A stretch of 57,855 nucleotides of DNA, from NCBI GenBank assembly GCA_945883115.1, contig CAMCXA010000008.1, positions 1-57,855 on the forward strand, in the 5' to 3' direction. The DNA is from Alsobacter soli. Lineage in GTDB: Bacteria > Pseudomonadota > Alphaproteobacteria > Rhizobiales > Beijerinckiaceae. The position numbers were made by a program, and so were the translations under genes. This document shows, piece by piece, positions 41,576 through 52,400 of this stretch. Below the pieces are notes generated by a model. The model was not told the DNA's origin. It did no database searches and worked only from the letters and a program-made list of their open reading frames with translations. How positions within the stretch are numbered: the first letter of the stretch is position 1; every line of letters starts with the position of its first letter.

Positions 41576-44500
41576 ATGTCATTTTATACCTCACTCACTG
41601 GTCTTAACGGCGCTCAAGCCGACATTTCAACAACGTCGAACAACGTTGCGAACGTTGGAACAACGGGGTTTAAACGCTCCCGAGCCGAATTCGGTGATAT
41701 TTTTGCGACGTCTCCCTTGCAGAATGCGTCTAGTGCGATCGGTTCGGGTACTATTCTCAAATCGATCAAGCAGCAGTTTACGCAGGGCAATATCCAGTCT
41801 TCGCTGAACGCACTCGATCTGGCGATTACAGGGCAAGGCTTTTTTGCGATGAAGCCGAGCCTGACCTCAAGCCAGACGGTGTATACGAGAAATGGTTCAT
41901 TCAGCGTGAATAATGACCGATATGTGGTGGACAGCAAGGGCCAGTACCTGCAGGTTTTCCCGGTCAACGATGACGGATCGGTCACATCGACGAGTGCAGA
42001 CAGTGCGAAAAATCTTCAGTTGCCGGTGAATTCGGGGTTGCCCGCAGCAACTGAAAAGATTGAACTTGGGTTGAACCTACCGGCCGACGCGGAGATCATT
42101 CCGCAGAACTCTCGCTATTCAGAGAGTAACCCTTATATTTTCAATCGCGACGATCCAGACACATTCAACAAGTCGACGTCGATTACTATTTACGACTCGC
42201 TTGGCAATCCGACAATTGCAACGATCTATTATGTCAAAACCAGCAACGCAACCGAGACAACACCATCCAATAAATGGCAGACCTATGTGTATGTGGGTGC
42301 AAATGAGCTTGATCCAGCGCTGATCGCAGCAAAAGACGAACAAGGTCAAACACTTTACATCAACAAGTTCGGACAGACGACATCTGATCCCCAATCACTT
42401 GATCCTACTTTTGTGCCGGGTGCTCCACATCCACTCTATAAGTTGGATGAACAAAATGTCAGTTCGCCGTCCTCCCCAGCAAGAGTTACAGGTGTAAACA
42501 TCCGGACAGGTGGCTTCGATTTCGGAGAAACGGATAGTACCGAAGTTGAAATCACGAGCGACCCAGCTGAGTGGGATGAAACCCGTGAGGGAGGCTTCAC
42601 TGATGCGGGAGCCAAGTATTGGGGCGAAAATATGTTCACTATTTCCGATGGAAGTTCTGAGCCAGTTAGCATTAGCATTAAAAGCGGCAAGTATACGGGC
42701 ACTTCTTTGGCAGTTGAGTTGACAAGAGCGGTCAACGAAGCATTTGGCGACGATCGGTACGTCAAGATCACAGATACATATATCAATAAAGCGGGCTCGG
42801 TCGTGCCTGGCAATGATATCATCAAGATTGATCTGATTTCACTTGATGAAGCGGGAAATGATCAAGGGCTCTCGAGACCGATCGAGATAGACTTGCTTGG
42901 TGCATCTGGCTCCCAAGGCACGCCGCTTGATGGGACGGCCTCTGGATTAGCGGCCCCCGAGCGTGACCTGCAACTCACTCGTGCGGAACTGATCGAGACG
43001 GTTCAGAAACGGTTGAATGCGGCGATGAATAATCGTGGTTATGAATTTGGAAAAGAGTCGGTAACATGGGTTGAAGATAGTGTTCCGACAACATGGCCCA
43101 TTACCGTAGGGTACGATCAAGAAAATAGATCGCTGACATTTGCGCCAAACCGCACATTGATAGGCCCCAATGCGAACGAATTGCAGGCCCGTTTCAATAG
43201 TTTACAGGTTTATTCGCCGACAGCGTCCAATCTCGGATTGCCGTTGAAGACGACATCCACTCCGGCTCTGATCAGAGCTGGTACTTCATGGAATGGCGGA
43301 GAGTTGGTTCCGGATGGTGATTATCTGCTTGATCCGAATGATCACCGTTTTGGTATTGAAGTGAAATATAATAAAGATTCGAGACAATTCAGCTTTATTT
43401 CGGGCGTAACAGGAGAGGATAGCTCTATTCGCGTCGGGCGAGCTTCGCTTGCCACAACGGATGAGATTCAAAGCCAGGTCGACAGCTATGATTTGAGTGA
43501 TGTCTCTCTTGCTGTAGGGGAGTCTATTAATATTCAGGTTTCGGGTAGAACGTTCACATACACTAACTCGGAACTTACTGCTCTTTCAGGTGCCGACCTT
43601 GTCACTGCAATTATAGCAGCATACGATTCCGATGCGACCTCCGGCTCCAATGTTTCAGAGGAACAGGAGATTTCATTCGATTTCATCGCTCCAGCGACAA
43701 CCCTAGGGTATGCCGATACAATCGTGGTAGACGGGGTTTCAGTCGCGCTTGTCTCGGCGGATACGACCACAACAATCTTGCAAAAAGTCAAGGCGGCGCT
43801 TGAAACAAGTGCATCCTACGGCAGTGGAGATGGACAAAGACTTGTTGCATTTGACGATGATGATGAACCAACAAAGCTGATTATTACATTTGGGGTGCAA
43901 GAAGGAGATGTCAGAGATATTGAAGTAACCATTCCTTCCGAAGTTCCTACTCTTAGTCATACTGTCCTCGAGACGATAAAAGGCAAAGATTTAATTGAGA
44001 CGGAGTTCGGGATCAGTGACGGATCTGAATTGGATGAGCCTCCAAGTTCGCTTACAAAGTTATTAATTACGGGTGAATCGGATGGAAGTAAATTTTCCTC
44101 AACGTTACGTATTAATGGTGAGATCAAGGTAAAAGAGGCAGTTGGCGCGACTGGCAGTAATTCCGTGCCGGGCGTTGAATTAGGCAGCGCTATCTTCTCC
44201 GATATTGCTACGGGGCAAGTAACCGAAGATTCTCCGTACCTTGGCTCTTCAAACGATTTGCTCGGTATCGGCAGTTCGTATGACACCCAAGCTCTGGTTC
44301 TATCTGGAACAGGTCTTGTTTCTACCCCCGCAGTTGCGACAGGTACGCGTGCTATTGCACCGCTGAACCAGACTTTTGTTCCAAATGAGACATTAGGTGA
44401 AAATCTGATGACATTCACGGTTGATGGGATCGTTGGCACGATCAAATTGCCGGTACGTGCTTACACAGGTGATACCTTTGCGTCTGCCATACAGGAACGT

Positions 44501-45349
44501 GTCAACCAAATTGAAGACGAGGTCACAGGCAGAACGGTCAGTGGTGTTCGCGTGCAGTTTGATGTTGATAATAACAGGCTTGTTTTCACGTCTGGTACAA
44601 AGGGCCGTACCTCGCAGATCAACGTGGTAGGACATCCGAATTACGGACTTCGAAATGTCACTGTTGATCCTGGGAAAGTGCCGGTTATTACCAACCTGAA
44701 ACAAGCGACGGACGCAGATGACAACAAGCTTTTCATTAATGAGAATGGCGAGATTATCACGCAGGATCCTGGTGAGACACAAAACTGGTTCCCGCTCTAT
44801 CTCGATCAGGGCGAGTTGACGTTCGATACGTTCGGTAAGCTCGACTCACCGAAAGAAGGTGTTATTTACTCGCCGTTCGATCCGGCCAACGGTTCAAACC
44901 TGATCAATCTCGCAATTGATTACGGCAAGTTCTCGACACAGTTCTCGCAACCCTTCTCAGTTCTTTCACTCCAGCAGGACGGATATCCTTCTGGGCGCCT
45001 TGATGGTCTAAACATTGATGCGAACGGGACTGTACGCGCCAACTATACGAATGGTCGAACGGAAGCGCTTGGCAAACTGATCCTCGCCAATTTTGCAAAC
45101 CCGAACGGACTTAAGCAAGTTGGTAATGCGAACTATGTCGCAACATCGGTATCGGGTGATGCAAGCCTTGGCCAAGCGGGCGGCGATGGTTTTGGGTCGA
45201 TCCAGTCCGGTTCGCTCGAGCGATCAAACGTTGATATCACGGAAGAGCTCGTCAATTTGATCACTGCGCAACGTAACTTCCAGGCGAATGCGAAGGCGAT
45301 TGAAACGACCACTACACTTACCCAGACAATCATCCAGATTCGCGGATAA
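41576..45349 (+). CDS. flgE: Flagellar hook protein FlgE, greatly enlarged
   Basis: 1257 residues, two to three times the usual 400-550. Conserved ends: FYTSLTGLNGAQADISTTSN, TGFKRSRAEFGDIF, NALDLAITGQGFFAM at the N-terminus; GRLDGLNIDANGTVRANYTN and RSNVDITEELVNLITAQRNF at the C-terminus. About 900 central residues are Asp/Thr/Ser/Gly-rich beta-type sequence without cysteine-rich or catalytic motifs, probably stacked surface domains on the hook. The frame is uninterrupted. Followed by a hairpin at 45361-45393. Confidence 0.95.
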   Translation: MSFYTSLTGLNGAQADISTTSNNVANVGTTGFKRSRAEFGDIFATSPLQNASSAIGSGTILKSIKQQFTQGNIQSSLNALDLAITGQGFFAMKPSLTSSQTVYTRNGSFSVNNDRYVVDSKGQYLQVFPVNDDGSVTSTSADSAKNLQLPVNSGLPAATEKIELGLNLPADAEIIPQNSRYSESNPYIFNRDDPDTFNKSTSITIYDSLGNPTIATIYYVKTSNATETTPSNKWQTYVYVGANELDPALIAAKDEQGQTLYINKFGQTTSDPQSLDPTFVPGAPHPLYKLDEQNVSSPSSPARVTGVNIRTGGFDFGETDSTEVEITSDPAEWDETREGGFTDAGAKYWGENMFTISDGSSEPVSISIKSGKYTGTSLAVELTRAVNEAFGDDRYVKITDTYINKAGSVVPGNDIIKIDLISLDEAGNDQGLSRPIEIDLLGASGSQGTPLDGTASGLAAPERDLQLTRAELIETVQKRLNAAMNNRGYEFGKESVTWVEDSVPTTWPITVGYDQENRSLTFAPNRTLIGPNANELQARFNSLQVYSPTASNLGLPLKTTSTPALIRAGTSWNGGELVPDGDYLLDPNDHRFGIEVKYNKDSRQFSFISGVTGEDSSIRVGRASLATTDEIQSQVDSYDLSDVSLAVGESINIQVSGRTFTYTNSELTALSGADLVTAIIAAYDSDATSGSNVSEEQEISFDFIAPATTLGYADTIVVDGVSVALVSADTTTTILQKVKAALETSASYGSGDGQRLVAFDDDDEPTKLIITFGVQEGDVRDIEVTIPSEVPTLSHTVLETIKGKDLIETEFGISDGSELDEPPSSLTKLLITGESDGSKFSSTLRINGEIKVKEAVGATGSNSVPGVELGSAIFSDIATGQVTEDSPYLGSSNDLLGIGSSYDTQALVLSGTGLVSTPAVATGTRAIAPLNQTFVPNETLGENLMTFTVDGIVGTIKLPVRAYTGDTFASAIQERVNQIEDEVTGRTVSGVRVQFDVDNNRLVFTSGTKGRTSQINVVGHPNYGLRNVTVDPGKVPVITNLKQATDADDNKLFINENGEIITQDPGETQNWFPLYLDQGELTFDTFGKLDSPKEGVIYSPFDPANGSNLINLAIDYGKFSTQFSQPFSVLSLQQDGYPSGRLDGLNIDANGTVRANYTNGRTEALGKLILANFANPNGLKQVGNANYVATSVSGDASLGQAGGDGFGSIQSGSLERSNVDITEELVNLITAQRNFQANAKAIETTTTLTQTIIQIRG

Positions 45350-45360
45350 GTTCTCATTTT

Positions 45361-45393
45361 ATGCCGGGCTGATCCTCAGGATTGGTCCGGCAT
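45361..45393 (+). terminator. Hairpin after flgE
   Basis: ATGCCGG and CCGGCAT form a perfect outer stem; inside it ATCC-TCA-GGAT forms a second stem. It ends 12 bases downstream of the flgE stop onward. The T-rich tail is weak, so termination may be partial. Its place between flgE and the sigma-54 site of flgF supports a transcript boundary here. Confidence 0.6.
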
Positions 45394-45535
45394 TCCTATT
45401 GTGTGCCTCACTAAAGGTTATTTTTATTCAGAATTGTGTGTTCAAACACTTTTTTCAATTTATTTTAGATTTATTCTCGGCCCCTTCCGGGTATTTTTGG
45501 CCCTGAATAGGCCCAACTCTCGACTTTAGCGGCTA

Positions 45536-45551
45536 TGGCATAACACTTGCT
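45536..45551 (+). promoter_or_regulatory. Sigma-54 promoter for flgFGHIJ
   Basis: TGGCATAACACTTGCT matches TGGCACG-N4-TTGCW with two changes in the -24 block tail; GG and GC are kept at the right spacing. 68 bases before the flgF ATG. Confidence 0.85.
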
Positions 45552-45619
45552 AGAAGAGTGTGGGATGTCATGAATTTGGCGTTTAACAATGCCTTATTGA
45601 AAGTCGACGAGAGTTCATC

Positions 45620-46369
45620 ATGGATCGTATCGCGCAAGTCACGCTCAACACGATGCGTCAGGTTGGTCAAACGCAACGGCTTGTTGCTGCCAATCTGGCC
45701 AATCAGAATACGATCGGCTTTCGTCGGGATTTGAATTTCAATATTGGTTCGCTTTACCTGGAAGGCAGAGGGCAAGTCGAAGACAGAGTTTTCTCTCTCA
45801 CCCAAAAGGGCGGGATCGATACAACCGGTGGATCATTGATCCCGACCGAACGGCCGCTTGATGTTGCCATCAGCGGTGACGGATTTCTGGTTGGGCAGAC
45901 CAGCACCGGTGAAAAGATACTGACGCGGCGCGGTGATCTGACGCCTGACAATAAGGGCGTTTTACGAAATGGTGACGGTAATGCAATCACCAGCGGCGGA
46001 GCCCCGATTATTCTTCCGCCTTATGATAAAATCGAAATCGCCAAGGATGGCACAATCTCCTATCGGCCTGTTGGCGGAGAGGGAAATCTGATGGTTCCGG
46101 CTGGTCGCATTGATCTTGTGAACGTCCCAAACGCCAATATCTCAAAGGGGCTTGATAGTTTCCTTCGTCCCGAGGACGGTGTTATTCCGGCCAATGATGC
46201 CAAGATAAATTTATCGTCCGGGTTCATTGAAAGCAGCAATGTCAATTCCGTCGAGTCAATGGTCGAAATGATCCAGCTTCAACGGTCCTATGAACTGCAG
46301 GTCAAAATGCTGGGCGTAGCGAAAGAGATCGATACGGAAACTTCAAAGCTGATGCGATCAAGTAGCTAA
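45620..46369 (+). CDS. flgF: Proximal rod protein FlgF
   Basis: 249 residues, usual length. VTLNTMRQVGQTQRLVAANL and TIGFRRDLNF at the N-terminus, RPLDVAISGDGFLV and RRGDLTPDNKGVLRNGDGN in the middle, SSNVNSVESMVEMIQLQRSY at the C-terminus. Position before flgG separates it from the stand-alone paralogs. Confidence 0.94.
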   Translation: MDRIAQVTLNTMRQVGQTQRLVAANLANQNTIGFRRDLNFNIGSLYLEGRGQVEDRVFSLTQKGGIDTTGGSLIPTERPLDVAISGDGFLVGQTSTGEKILTRRGDLTPDNKGVLRNGDGNAITSGGAPIILPPYDKIEIAKDGTISYRPVGGEGNLMVPAGRIDLVNVPNANISKGLDSFLRPEDGVIPANDAKINLSSGFIESSNVNSVESMVEMIQLQRSYELQVKMLGVAKEIDTETSKLMRSSS

Positions 46370-46399
46370 TTTTCTAGATATTCAAGAGGAGTTCTTTCG

Positions 46400-47185
46400 A
46401 TGCCTGATGCACTGCACGTCGCAAAAACCGGATTGAATGCGCAACAACAGCGCATGAGTGTGATCTCGAACAATCTCGCCAACGTGAATACGGTCGGGTT
46501 CAAACGTGATCGCGCCAATTTCGAAACATTGCTTTATCAGGATCTTCGTGCTGCTGGTGCGCAGACTTCTCAAAATACCGAATTGCCAACGGGTCTGTCG
46601 ATCGGCACCGGCGTAAGGATTGTCTCATCCGAGAAAAATTATAGCCAGGGCAATATCATCAATACAGATAACTCCCTTGATGTGACCATCGAGGGCAAGG
46701 GCTTTTTTCAGGTGCTTATGCCGGACGGAAATGTCGGCTACTCGCGCGCCGGAAATTTCAGTCGCAATTCAACTGGCTTGCTTGTGACATCCAATGGATA
46801 TCCGGTGGAGCCCGCCATCACTATTCCGGAAAATGCCACCACAATCAGCATATCGGGAGACGGTATCGTATCGGCTTCAATTCCGGGCCAAGCTGCTTCT
46901 CAGGTTCTTGGTAATTTCGAGCTCGCGTCCTTTCCCAACGAGAATGGCTTGAAGCCTGTCGGCGAGAACTTTGCTTTGGCAACAGGTGCATCGGGTGCCC
47001 CGATTGTGGGTGCTCCGGGGACGAATGGTGTGGGAAAGCTTCTGCAGGGCGCGCTCGAGTCATCGAATGTGAACGTGGTGGAAGAACTTGTGAGCATGAT
47101 CGAAACGCAGCGGGCTTATGAAGTAAACTCGAAAGCGGTTAGCGCTGTCGATCAGATGCAAAAATTCCTCGTTCAAAATATCTAA
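46400..47185 (+). CDS. flgG: Distal rod protein FlgG
   Basis: 261 residues, the usual length and highly conserved: HVAKTGLNAQQQRMSVISNN, LANVNTVGFKRDRANFETLL, SLDVTIEGKGFFQVLMPDG, and ESSNVNVVEELVSMIETQRA. It forms the distal rod that crosses the P and L rings. Confidence 0.96.
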   Translation: MPDALHVAKTGLNAQQQRMSVISNNLANVNTVGFKRDRANFETLLYQDLRAAGAQTSQNTELPTGLSIGTGVRIVSSEKNYSQGNIINTDNSLDVTIEGKGFFQVLMPDGNVGYSRAGNFSRNSTGLLVTSNGYPVEPAITIPENATTISISGDGIVSASIPGQAASQVLGNFELASFPNENGLKPVGENFALATGASGAPIVGAPGTNGVGKLLQGALESSNVNVVEELVSMIETQRAYEVNSKAVSAVDQMQKFLVQNI

Positions 47186-47196
47186 GGATTAAGAGC

Positions 47197-47880
47197 ATGA
47201 AACTGATTAAAGCACTTCTCCTTGTTTCCACCGCTGCGCTGGCAGGTTGCTCCGCGCAACGGGAAGCCAAGATTTCAGCAAGCTATCAGGGCGACTATGA
47301 CAAGGTTGTTTCCTCGCATGAAAAGAGTGTGGACGGAGCAATTTACTCTGCCGCCAATCCGGGCTTTTTTGTCGGAGACCGGCGCGCCCGAGCTGTTGGT
47401 GACGTGTTGACGGTGACGCTTGCAGAAACAACCAATGCGTCGAAATCGGCAGACGCAACGCTTGCACGGGATGGGTCAAATTCGGTGACCTTACCACCAG
47501 CAATTTTTGGCCCGCTTGCTATCGCTTCACCTGTGCTGACCGATGCCAATTTGGGCGCCGCTTCAACGCAAGACTATTCCGGCTCTGGCGCGGCAAACCA
47601 AAGCAACAGCATTACAGGTACCCTAACGGTCATGGTTACGAGGGTTTACCAGAACGGCAATATGTGGGTTGAAGGCCAGAAGATGCTGACGCTCAACAAT
47701 GGTGAAGAGTTTGTGCGGATTAGTGGTCTCGTGCGGCCCGAGGATATCGCTGCAGGAAACACCATCGTATCCGGGCGAATTGCCCAGGCGCAAATCAGCT
47801 ATACGGGTTCAGGGGATTTGGCTGATGCCAGCCGGCAGGGTTGGTTCGGTCGCTTTTTCGGATGGGCCGCTCCGATCTAA
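47197..47880 (+). CDS. flgH: L-ring lipoprotein FlgH
   Basis: 227 residues. Signal peptide with lipobox LAGC (Cys at about 18). Conserved FFVGDRRARAVGDVLTVTLA, NSITGTLTVMVTRVYQNGNM and WVEGQKMLTLNNGEEFVRIS, with VRPEDIAAGNTIVSGRIAQA. It builds the L ring in the outer membrane. The stop overlaps an upstream candidate start of flgI. Confidence 0.96.
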   Translation: MKLIKALLLVSTAALAGCSAQREAKISASYQGDYDKVVSSHEKSVDGAIYSAANPGFFVGDRRARAVGDVLTVTLAETTNASKSADATLARDGSNSVTLPPAIFGPLAIASPVLTDANLGAASTQDYSGSGAANQSNSITGTLTVMVTRVYQNGNMWVEGQKMLTLNNGEEFVRISGLVRPEDIAAGNTIVSGRIAQAQISYTGSGDLADASRQGWFGRFFGWAAPI

Positions 47881-47894
47881 TGAAGGATCATATT

Positions 47895-49052
47895 ATGCGT
47901 AATGCAATGAAAGCGTTTCAATTCCTTCCCGTAGTTCCTCTCTTTTTGGGGTTAATTCTGGGTTCTGCGCTAGCGCAAAGCACCGCACTTACAGGCGAGC
48001 GTGTGAAAGACCTAGCTTCGGTTGCGGGCGTGCGCTCCAACCAACTGGTTGGATATGGAATTGTCGTTGGTCTCAACGGAACCGGCGACGGTAACGTGGC
48101 TGCTACGCTGCAAAGCATTCAGAGCATGGTATCACGGTTCGGTTTGAATATTGATGCTGCATCGCTGAGTGCAAAGAATGCGGCAGCGGTGATGGTGACT
48201 GCGGAGTTGCCTGCTTTTTACAAACCGGGCCAACGGCTCGATATCTCGGTTGCCGCGTTGGGCAAGGCATCAAGTCTTGTCGGCGGTACGTTGCTGATGA
48301 CACCCCTCGTCGGCGCCGATAACGAGACCTATGCCATGGCGCAGGGTAACCTTGCGGTAGGCGGCCTTGGTGTGTCAGGCGCAAATGGTTCAAAGACAAC
48401 TGTAAATATTCCAACAGCGGGACGTATTCCCGGAGGTGCGTCGGTCGAACGGACCGTTGCCACCCCGTTCGAGACCATGCCTGCTTTATTGCTGAATTTA
48501 AATACCCCGGATTTTACGACTGCGTTGCGTTTGACCCAAGCGATTGATGCCGTCATGGGACCGGGAACGGCTTCAGCTATTGATGCATCAACGGTCCAAG
48601 TGAATGCTCCAAAAGATTTAAACCAACGTGTTGGCTTCATGTCAGCCATTCAGGATATCCGCGTCGATACTGCGGCGCCGCCTGCGCGTGTGATTGTCAA
48701 TTCGCGGACAGGTACGATTGTGATCGGGGAAGGTGTGCGACTCTCACCGGCGGCTGTTTCCCATGGCAGTATGACGGTCAAGATTACCGAGGGAGCAACC
48801 GTGACGCCGGGGACCCCAGCGGTTGTCGGGGAGGCAGGAATTGTTGCACCAACGCCGGCAACAGTAACTCCAACGAGCCAGATCGATATCAAGCAGGATC
48901 CTGCAAAGATGTTTCTGTTTGCGCCAGGCGTGCTGCTTTCCGACATTGTGAATGCGGTTAATTCTGTCGGCGCGTCACCAAGTGATCTCGTTGCCATTCT
49001 CGATGCGCTAAAACAGGCTGGTTCACTCCGCGCCGAACTGATCATTATTTAA
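47895..49052 (+). CDS. flgI: P-ring protein FlgI
   Basis: 385 residues from ATG 47895, chosen because AAGGA lies seven bases upstream; frames back to 47841 run inside flgH. Signal peptide ending ALA. Family blocks: RVKDLASVAGVRSNQLVGYG, IVVGLNGTGDGN, TVNIPTAGRIPGGASVERTV and VVGEAG near the C-terminus. It forms the periplasmic P ring around the rod with FlgA's help. Confidence 0.95.
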   Translation: MRNAMKAFQFLPVVPLFLGLILGSALAQSTALTGERVKDLASVAGVRSNQLVGYGIVVGLNGTGDGNVAATLQSIQSMVSRFGLNIDAASLSAKNAAAVMVTAELPAFYKPGQRLDISVAALGKASSLVGGTLLMTPLVGADNETYAMAQGNLAVGGLGVSGANGSKTTVNIPTAGRIPGGASVERTVATPFETMPALLLNLNTPDFTTALRLTQAIDAVMGPGTASAIDASTVQVNAPKDLNQRVGFMSAIQDIRVDTAAPPARVIVNSRTGTIVIGEGVRLSPAAVSHGSMTVKITEGATVTPGTPAVVGEAGIVAPTPATVTPTSQIDIKQDPAKMFLFAPGVLLSDIVNAVNSVGASPSDLVAILDALKQAGSLRAELIII

Positions 49053-49063
49053 GGACTGATGCG

Positions 49064-49387
49064 ATGTCTGATTTCAAGATCAATCCCGGCACAACAGGAC
49101 TGGCCCGGCATTCCTCGCTTACATTGTCGGAAGCCCGGGGGATCGGGCAAAAGCCGACACTGGAGCAGGCGGCCAACGGATTTGAAGGCATCTTTCTCAA
49201 AACAATGATGAAAGAGATGAGCGAAGCCAAGCTCGATGATGGGGCCTTGGAGTCTGAAGCTGAAAAGCCTTTCCAAACAATGCTGCATGACCGTTATGCG
49301 GATTTGGCAGGTGGTAAATCTGGCTTCGGGATCGGTGAGTCAATTCGGAAAATGTTTGCCAAGAATGTTGCGCCAGAAGCGCAGTAA
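49064..49387 (+). CDS. flgJ: FlgJ rod-binding protein without muramidase domain
   Basis: 107 residues, only the N-terminal rod-scaffold domain (LEQAANGFEGIFLKTMMKEM, KPFQTMLHDRYADLAGG, IGESIRKMF). Enteric FlgJ has a further peptidoglycan hydrolase domain that is missing here, as in most alphaproteobacteria. The lytic transglycosylase gene at 54606 probably supplies that activity. Confidence 0.93.
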   Translation: MSDFKINPGTTGLARHSSLTLSEARGIGQKPTLEQAANGFEGIFLKTMMKEMSEAKLDDGALESEAEKPFQTMLHDRYADLAGGKSGFGIGESIRKMFAKNVAPEAQ

Positions 49388-49388
49388 A

Positions 49389-49415
49389 TAAATCCCAAAA
49401 TATAATAGTCGATCA
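49389..49415 (+). promoter_or_regulatory. Sigma-28 promoter candidate for flgK-flgL
   Basis: TAAA (49389-49392), exactly 15 bases, then GTCGATCA (49408-49415), which matches six of eight bases of the -10 consensus GCCGATAA. About 20 bases before the flgK GTG. Placing the hook-filament junction proteins under FliA fits their late assembly. Confidence 0.6.
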
Positions 49416-49434
49416 ACATAAGAAGGCTAAGTTC

Positions 49435-52400
49435 GTGGCAGATATTCTCAGTATAGGAAGTGCCGGATTAAGTGCTTATCGGCGCTCACTGGAGGTTACT
49501 GGCAATAATATCACAAATGTAAATACTGAAGGGTATGCGCGCCGCGATGCGCAGTTGATAGGTGTTGGCGAAGCGACAATGTCACCTATTTTGCTTCGCT
49601 CGGACTCGGGCAATGGCGTTACGGTTGATGTAGTCCGTCGGGCTACAAATACGTTTCTTCAGGCGGAGGCTTGGTCGGCAACTGCAACGGCTGCTAAATT
49701 GGAAGCATTTTCTGATCGGATGGATCGGTTAGAAAAAACAGTCTTTTCCTCCGAAAATGATCTTGGGACCTATATCCAGGGATTTTTTAGCAAGGTTCAG
49801 GACCTTGCAAGCAACCCGACCTCATTGCCGGATCGGATCACGACGATCGGATCCGCGGGGCAGTTGGTGGATCGCTTTCAGGACTTGTCCAGAACATTGA
49901 CGCGCGAAATTACGGCAATTACAACTGATGCAACGGATCAATTAAGCGAGGTGAACGCAATCACCCAGCAGATTGCGGCAACTAATACACAATTGAACAG
50001 CAATATCGGCGTTGCACAAAAATCAAACGATATGCTTGATCGTCGTGACAGTTTGCTGAACCAGCTTGTCAAATTGGTTGGCGTAACAATTGACGAGAAT
50101 TCGCGCGGCGCAGTTGATGTATATATTGGTGAAGGCACTGGTGGGATATCGCTTGTTTCAGGAAGTGATGCAAAGACCCTCGCTGTGACTAAATCGGGGG
50201 ATAGTATCAATTTTGTGATTGATCCCTATCAGATGGCGACGCCAATTGGACGATTATCAGGTGGGTCACTCGCAGGAATCGTTGACTATAATGATCAGTT
50301 GATGACGAGCTTTGAGCAACTCAACAGACTTGCTGCGAGCCTTGCAGTGAACTTTAACCAACAACATGTTTCGGGCATTGATTTGAACGGTAATTTCGGA
50401 AAACCGTTTTTTTCCACCGATAATCTCATAGCTGAACCGTCCCTTGCAAATACGGGCAAGGGGATTGTTACCGTTGATTTGAAGACTGCCAGTTTGACCG
50501 GTTCCGAGAATTATATTGCAAAATATAATTCTGACATCGAGTTATGGACGATAACGGCGGCAATTTCAGGACACAGTTCATCTGGGAAATCATCGGTTTT
50601 GATCGATGGTGTTGTAGTTAATTTTTCAGGACAACCCGAGGATGGCGATGTTTTCACGATCTCCCCGTTAAAGAATGCCGCTGCGGCAATTCGAGTCCTT
50701 GTCGAGGATCCGCAACAATTAGCGATAGCTCTTCCCCAGCTCGCGCAGAGTGGTTCAGCCAATGTGGGGTCAGCGACGCTTTCGCTGAATTTGGCTCAGA
50801 CGAGCCCCTTTCCACCAAGCTTAAAACCAATGGCGATTTTTTCTCAATCGATTTCGCCTGCATCTGCATTGACCTTGCGGAATGACGGTGTTGTTGCTGG
50901 GGTTCCATCGGGTGCCAGCGATGTCAGGTTGTTTTCCTTCGCCGGGATTTCTGCAGCCCAATTCGTTTCCAGTAATGATATATCGATCCCAGGAGATGTT
51001 TTAAATTCAACATCGCCGACACTCAGTGTGAAAGTGGATGGTGTTTCACACTCGATTGAGCTTTTCCCGGATGGCGTACCTTCAGGTCTTGCGGGATCGG
51101 TTGATCCGATGGACCAGTTGGTCAACGAGATTAACCGTGCGCTGGACCAGAATGATGATGCAAACTCGGGCATTTCGGAAAAGCTATTTGCAAGCTCGGT
51201 CAATGGCGTGCTGACATTAAATGCTCTTGGTACATCAAAAATTGACAATGCGGCTTTTCTTGATGATGAAACAGAACTTGCTGATGGGTTGATAGAGGTG
51301 GCATCACCACCATCAGACATCCAGATCATGACCCGTGAAGGCCGGCAATTGGCAGGGGCTTTAATAACCCCAGCAGAGGCAGCAGCACTTTTAACCGAGA
51401 CGAACGGTTTCACTGGCGAGGCTGTATATAAGCAGACAAGCAATACTGTGGGATATAGAGACATATCAATTACCACGACTTCTAACCCGCTCAGGGTAGA
51501 TGAAAATAGAACGTCGACTTCTACTTCGGCAACAGTGTCGGTGCTAGCTTTCCCTGAGGCAGATACGGCAATTCAGTTGCCAGGTGCAAATCCGCTTGCT
51601 GGCGGCGTTTATGTCATGGCTGTTGATGGGCTTTCGACAATACGTCTAGCGGGTAGCAAAATAGCGGGCAAGGGAACGGAAGATATCAACTCATTGCTTA
51701 TTGACCGGTTGAATGGGGTTGCTTCGCGACGATCATATGACGGAGCAACTATATCGTTTGATCCAAATACGCGGTCAGCGTCATTTACCGTCACGATTAA
51801 TGGTGAGGACAATTTCGTCACATTTATGCGTGATGTGACCCCCGGTGGTGAAGTTCTTGATAAGGGTTCTTTTACTGTCGAGGGAAAAACAGGACTTTCT
51901 GCGGTCATTGTCGACGGGAAGGTGAGACTTTTGCTTTCACCTTCGCTGACAAGTGCGGCACCGTCGGTTAGCTTTTCCGGTGACGATGTCTTAGTGATGG
52001 GATTTTCGGGTGGTGCTACGCAACGGCTACAGGCGTCCGGTACATTGGGTGTGGACCTAACGGTAGAGAGCAAGACAATCAAGGTTTTGCTAGGTGTGTC
52101 ACGTTACGATGTGGCTATTTCAGGCGAGACCGGTACAGACGCAACGTCCGGGGTTTCCTGGTCATTGGAAAACGGTAAACTCGTTCTTGAGGCAGATGCA
52201 TCCGATCCAGGACTTTCGATTGTTTCGGAGAGCAATGAGGATCGTGACAAAGCCGTTGCGCTTGGGTTTATGGGATCCGACCTCACTCTTTCCATTAACA
52301 GGCTTTTGGGAGGTGAAGTTGAATCATTCACATTGGCCTCCACGGTGGGAGATCGACTAACGTCTACCGCTTTAGTTGATACATCCCTGAGTGTTTCGCG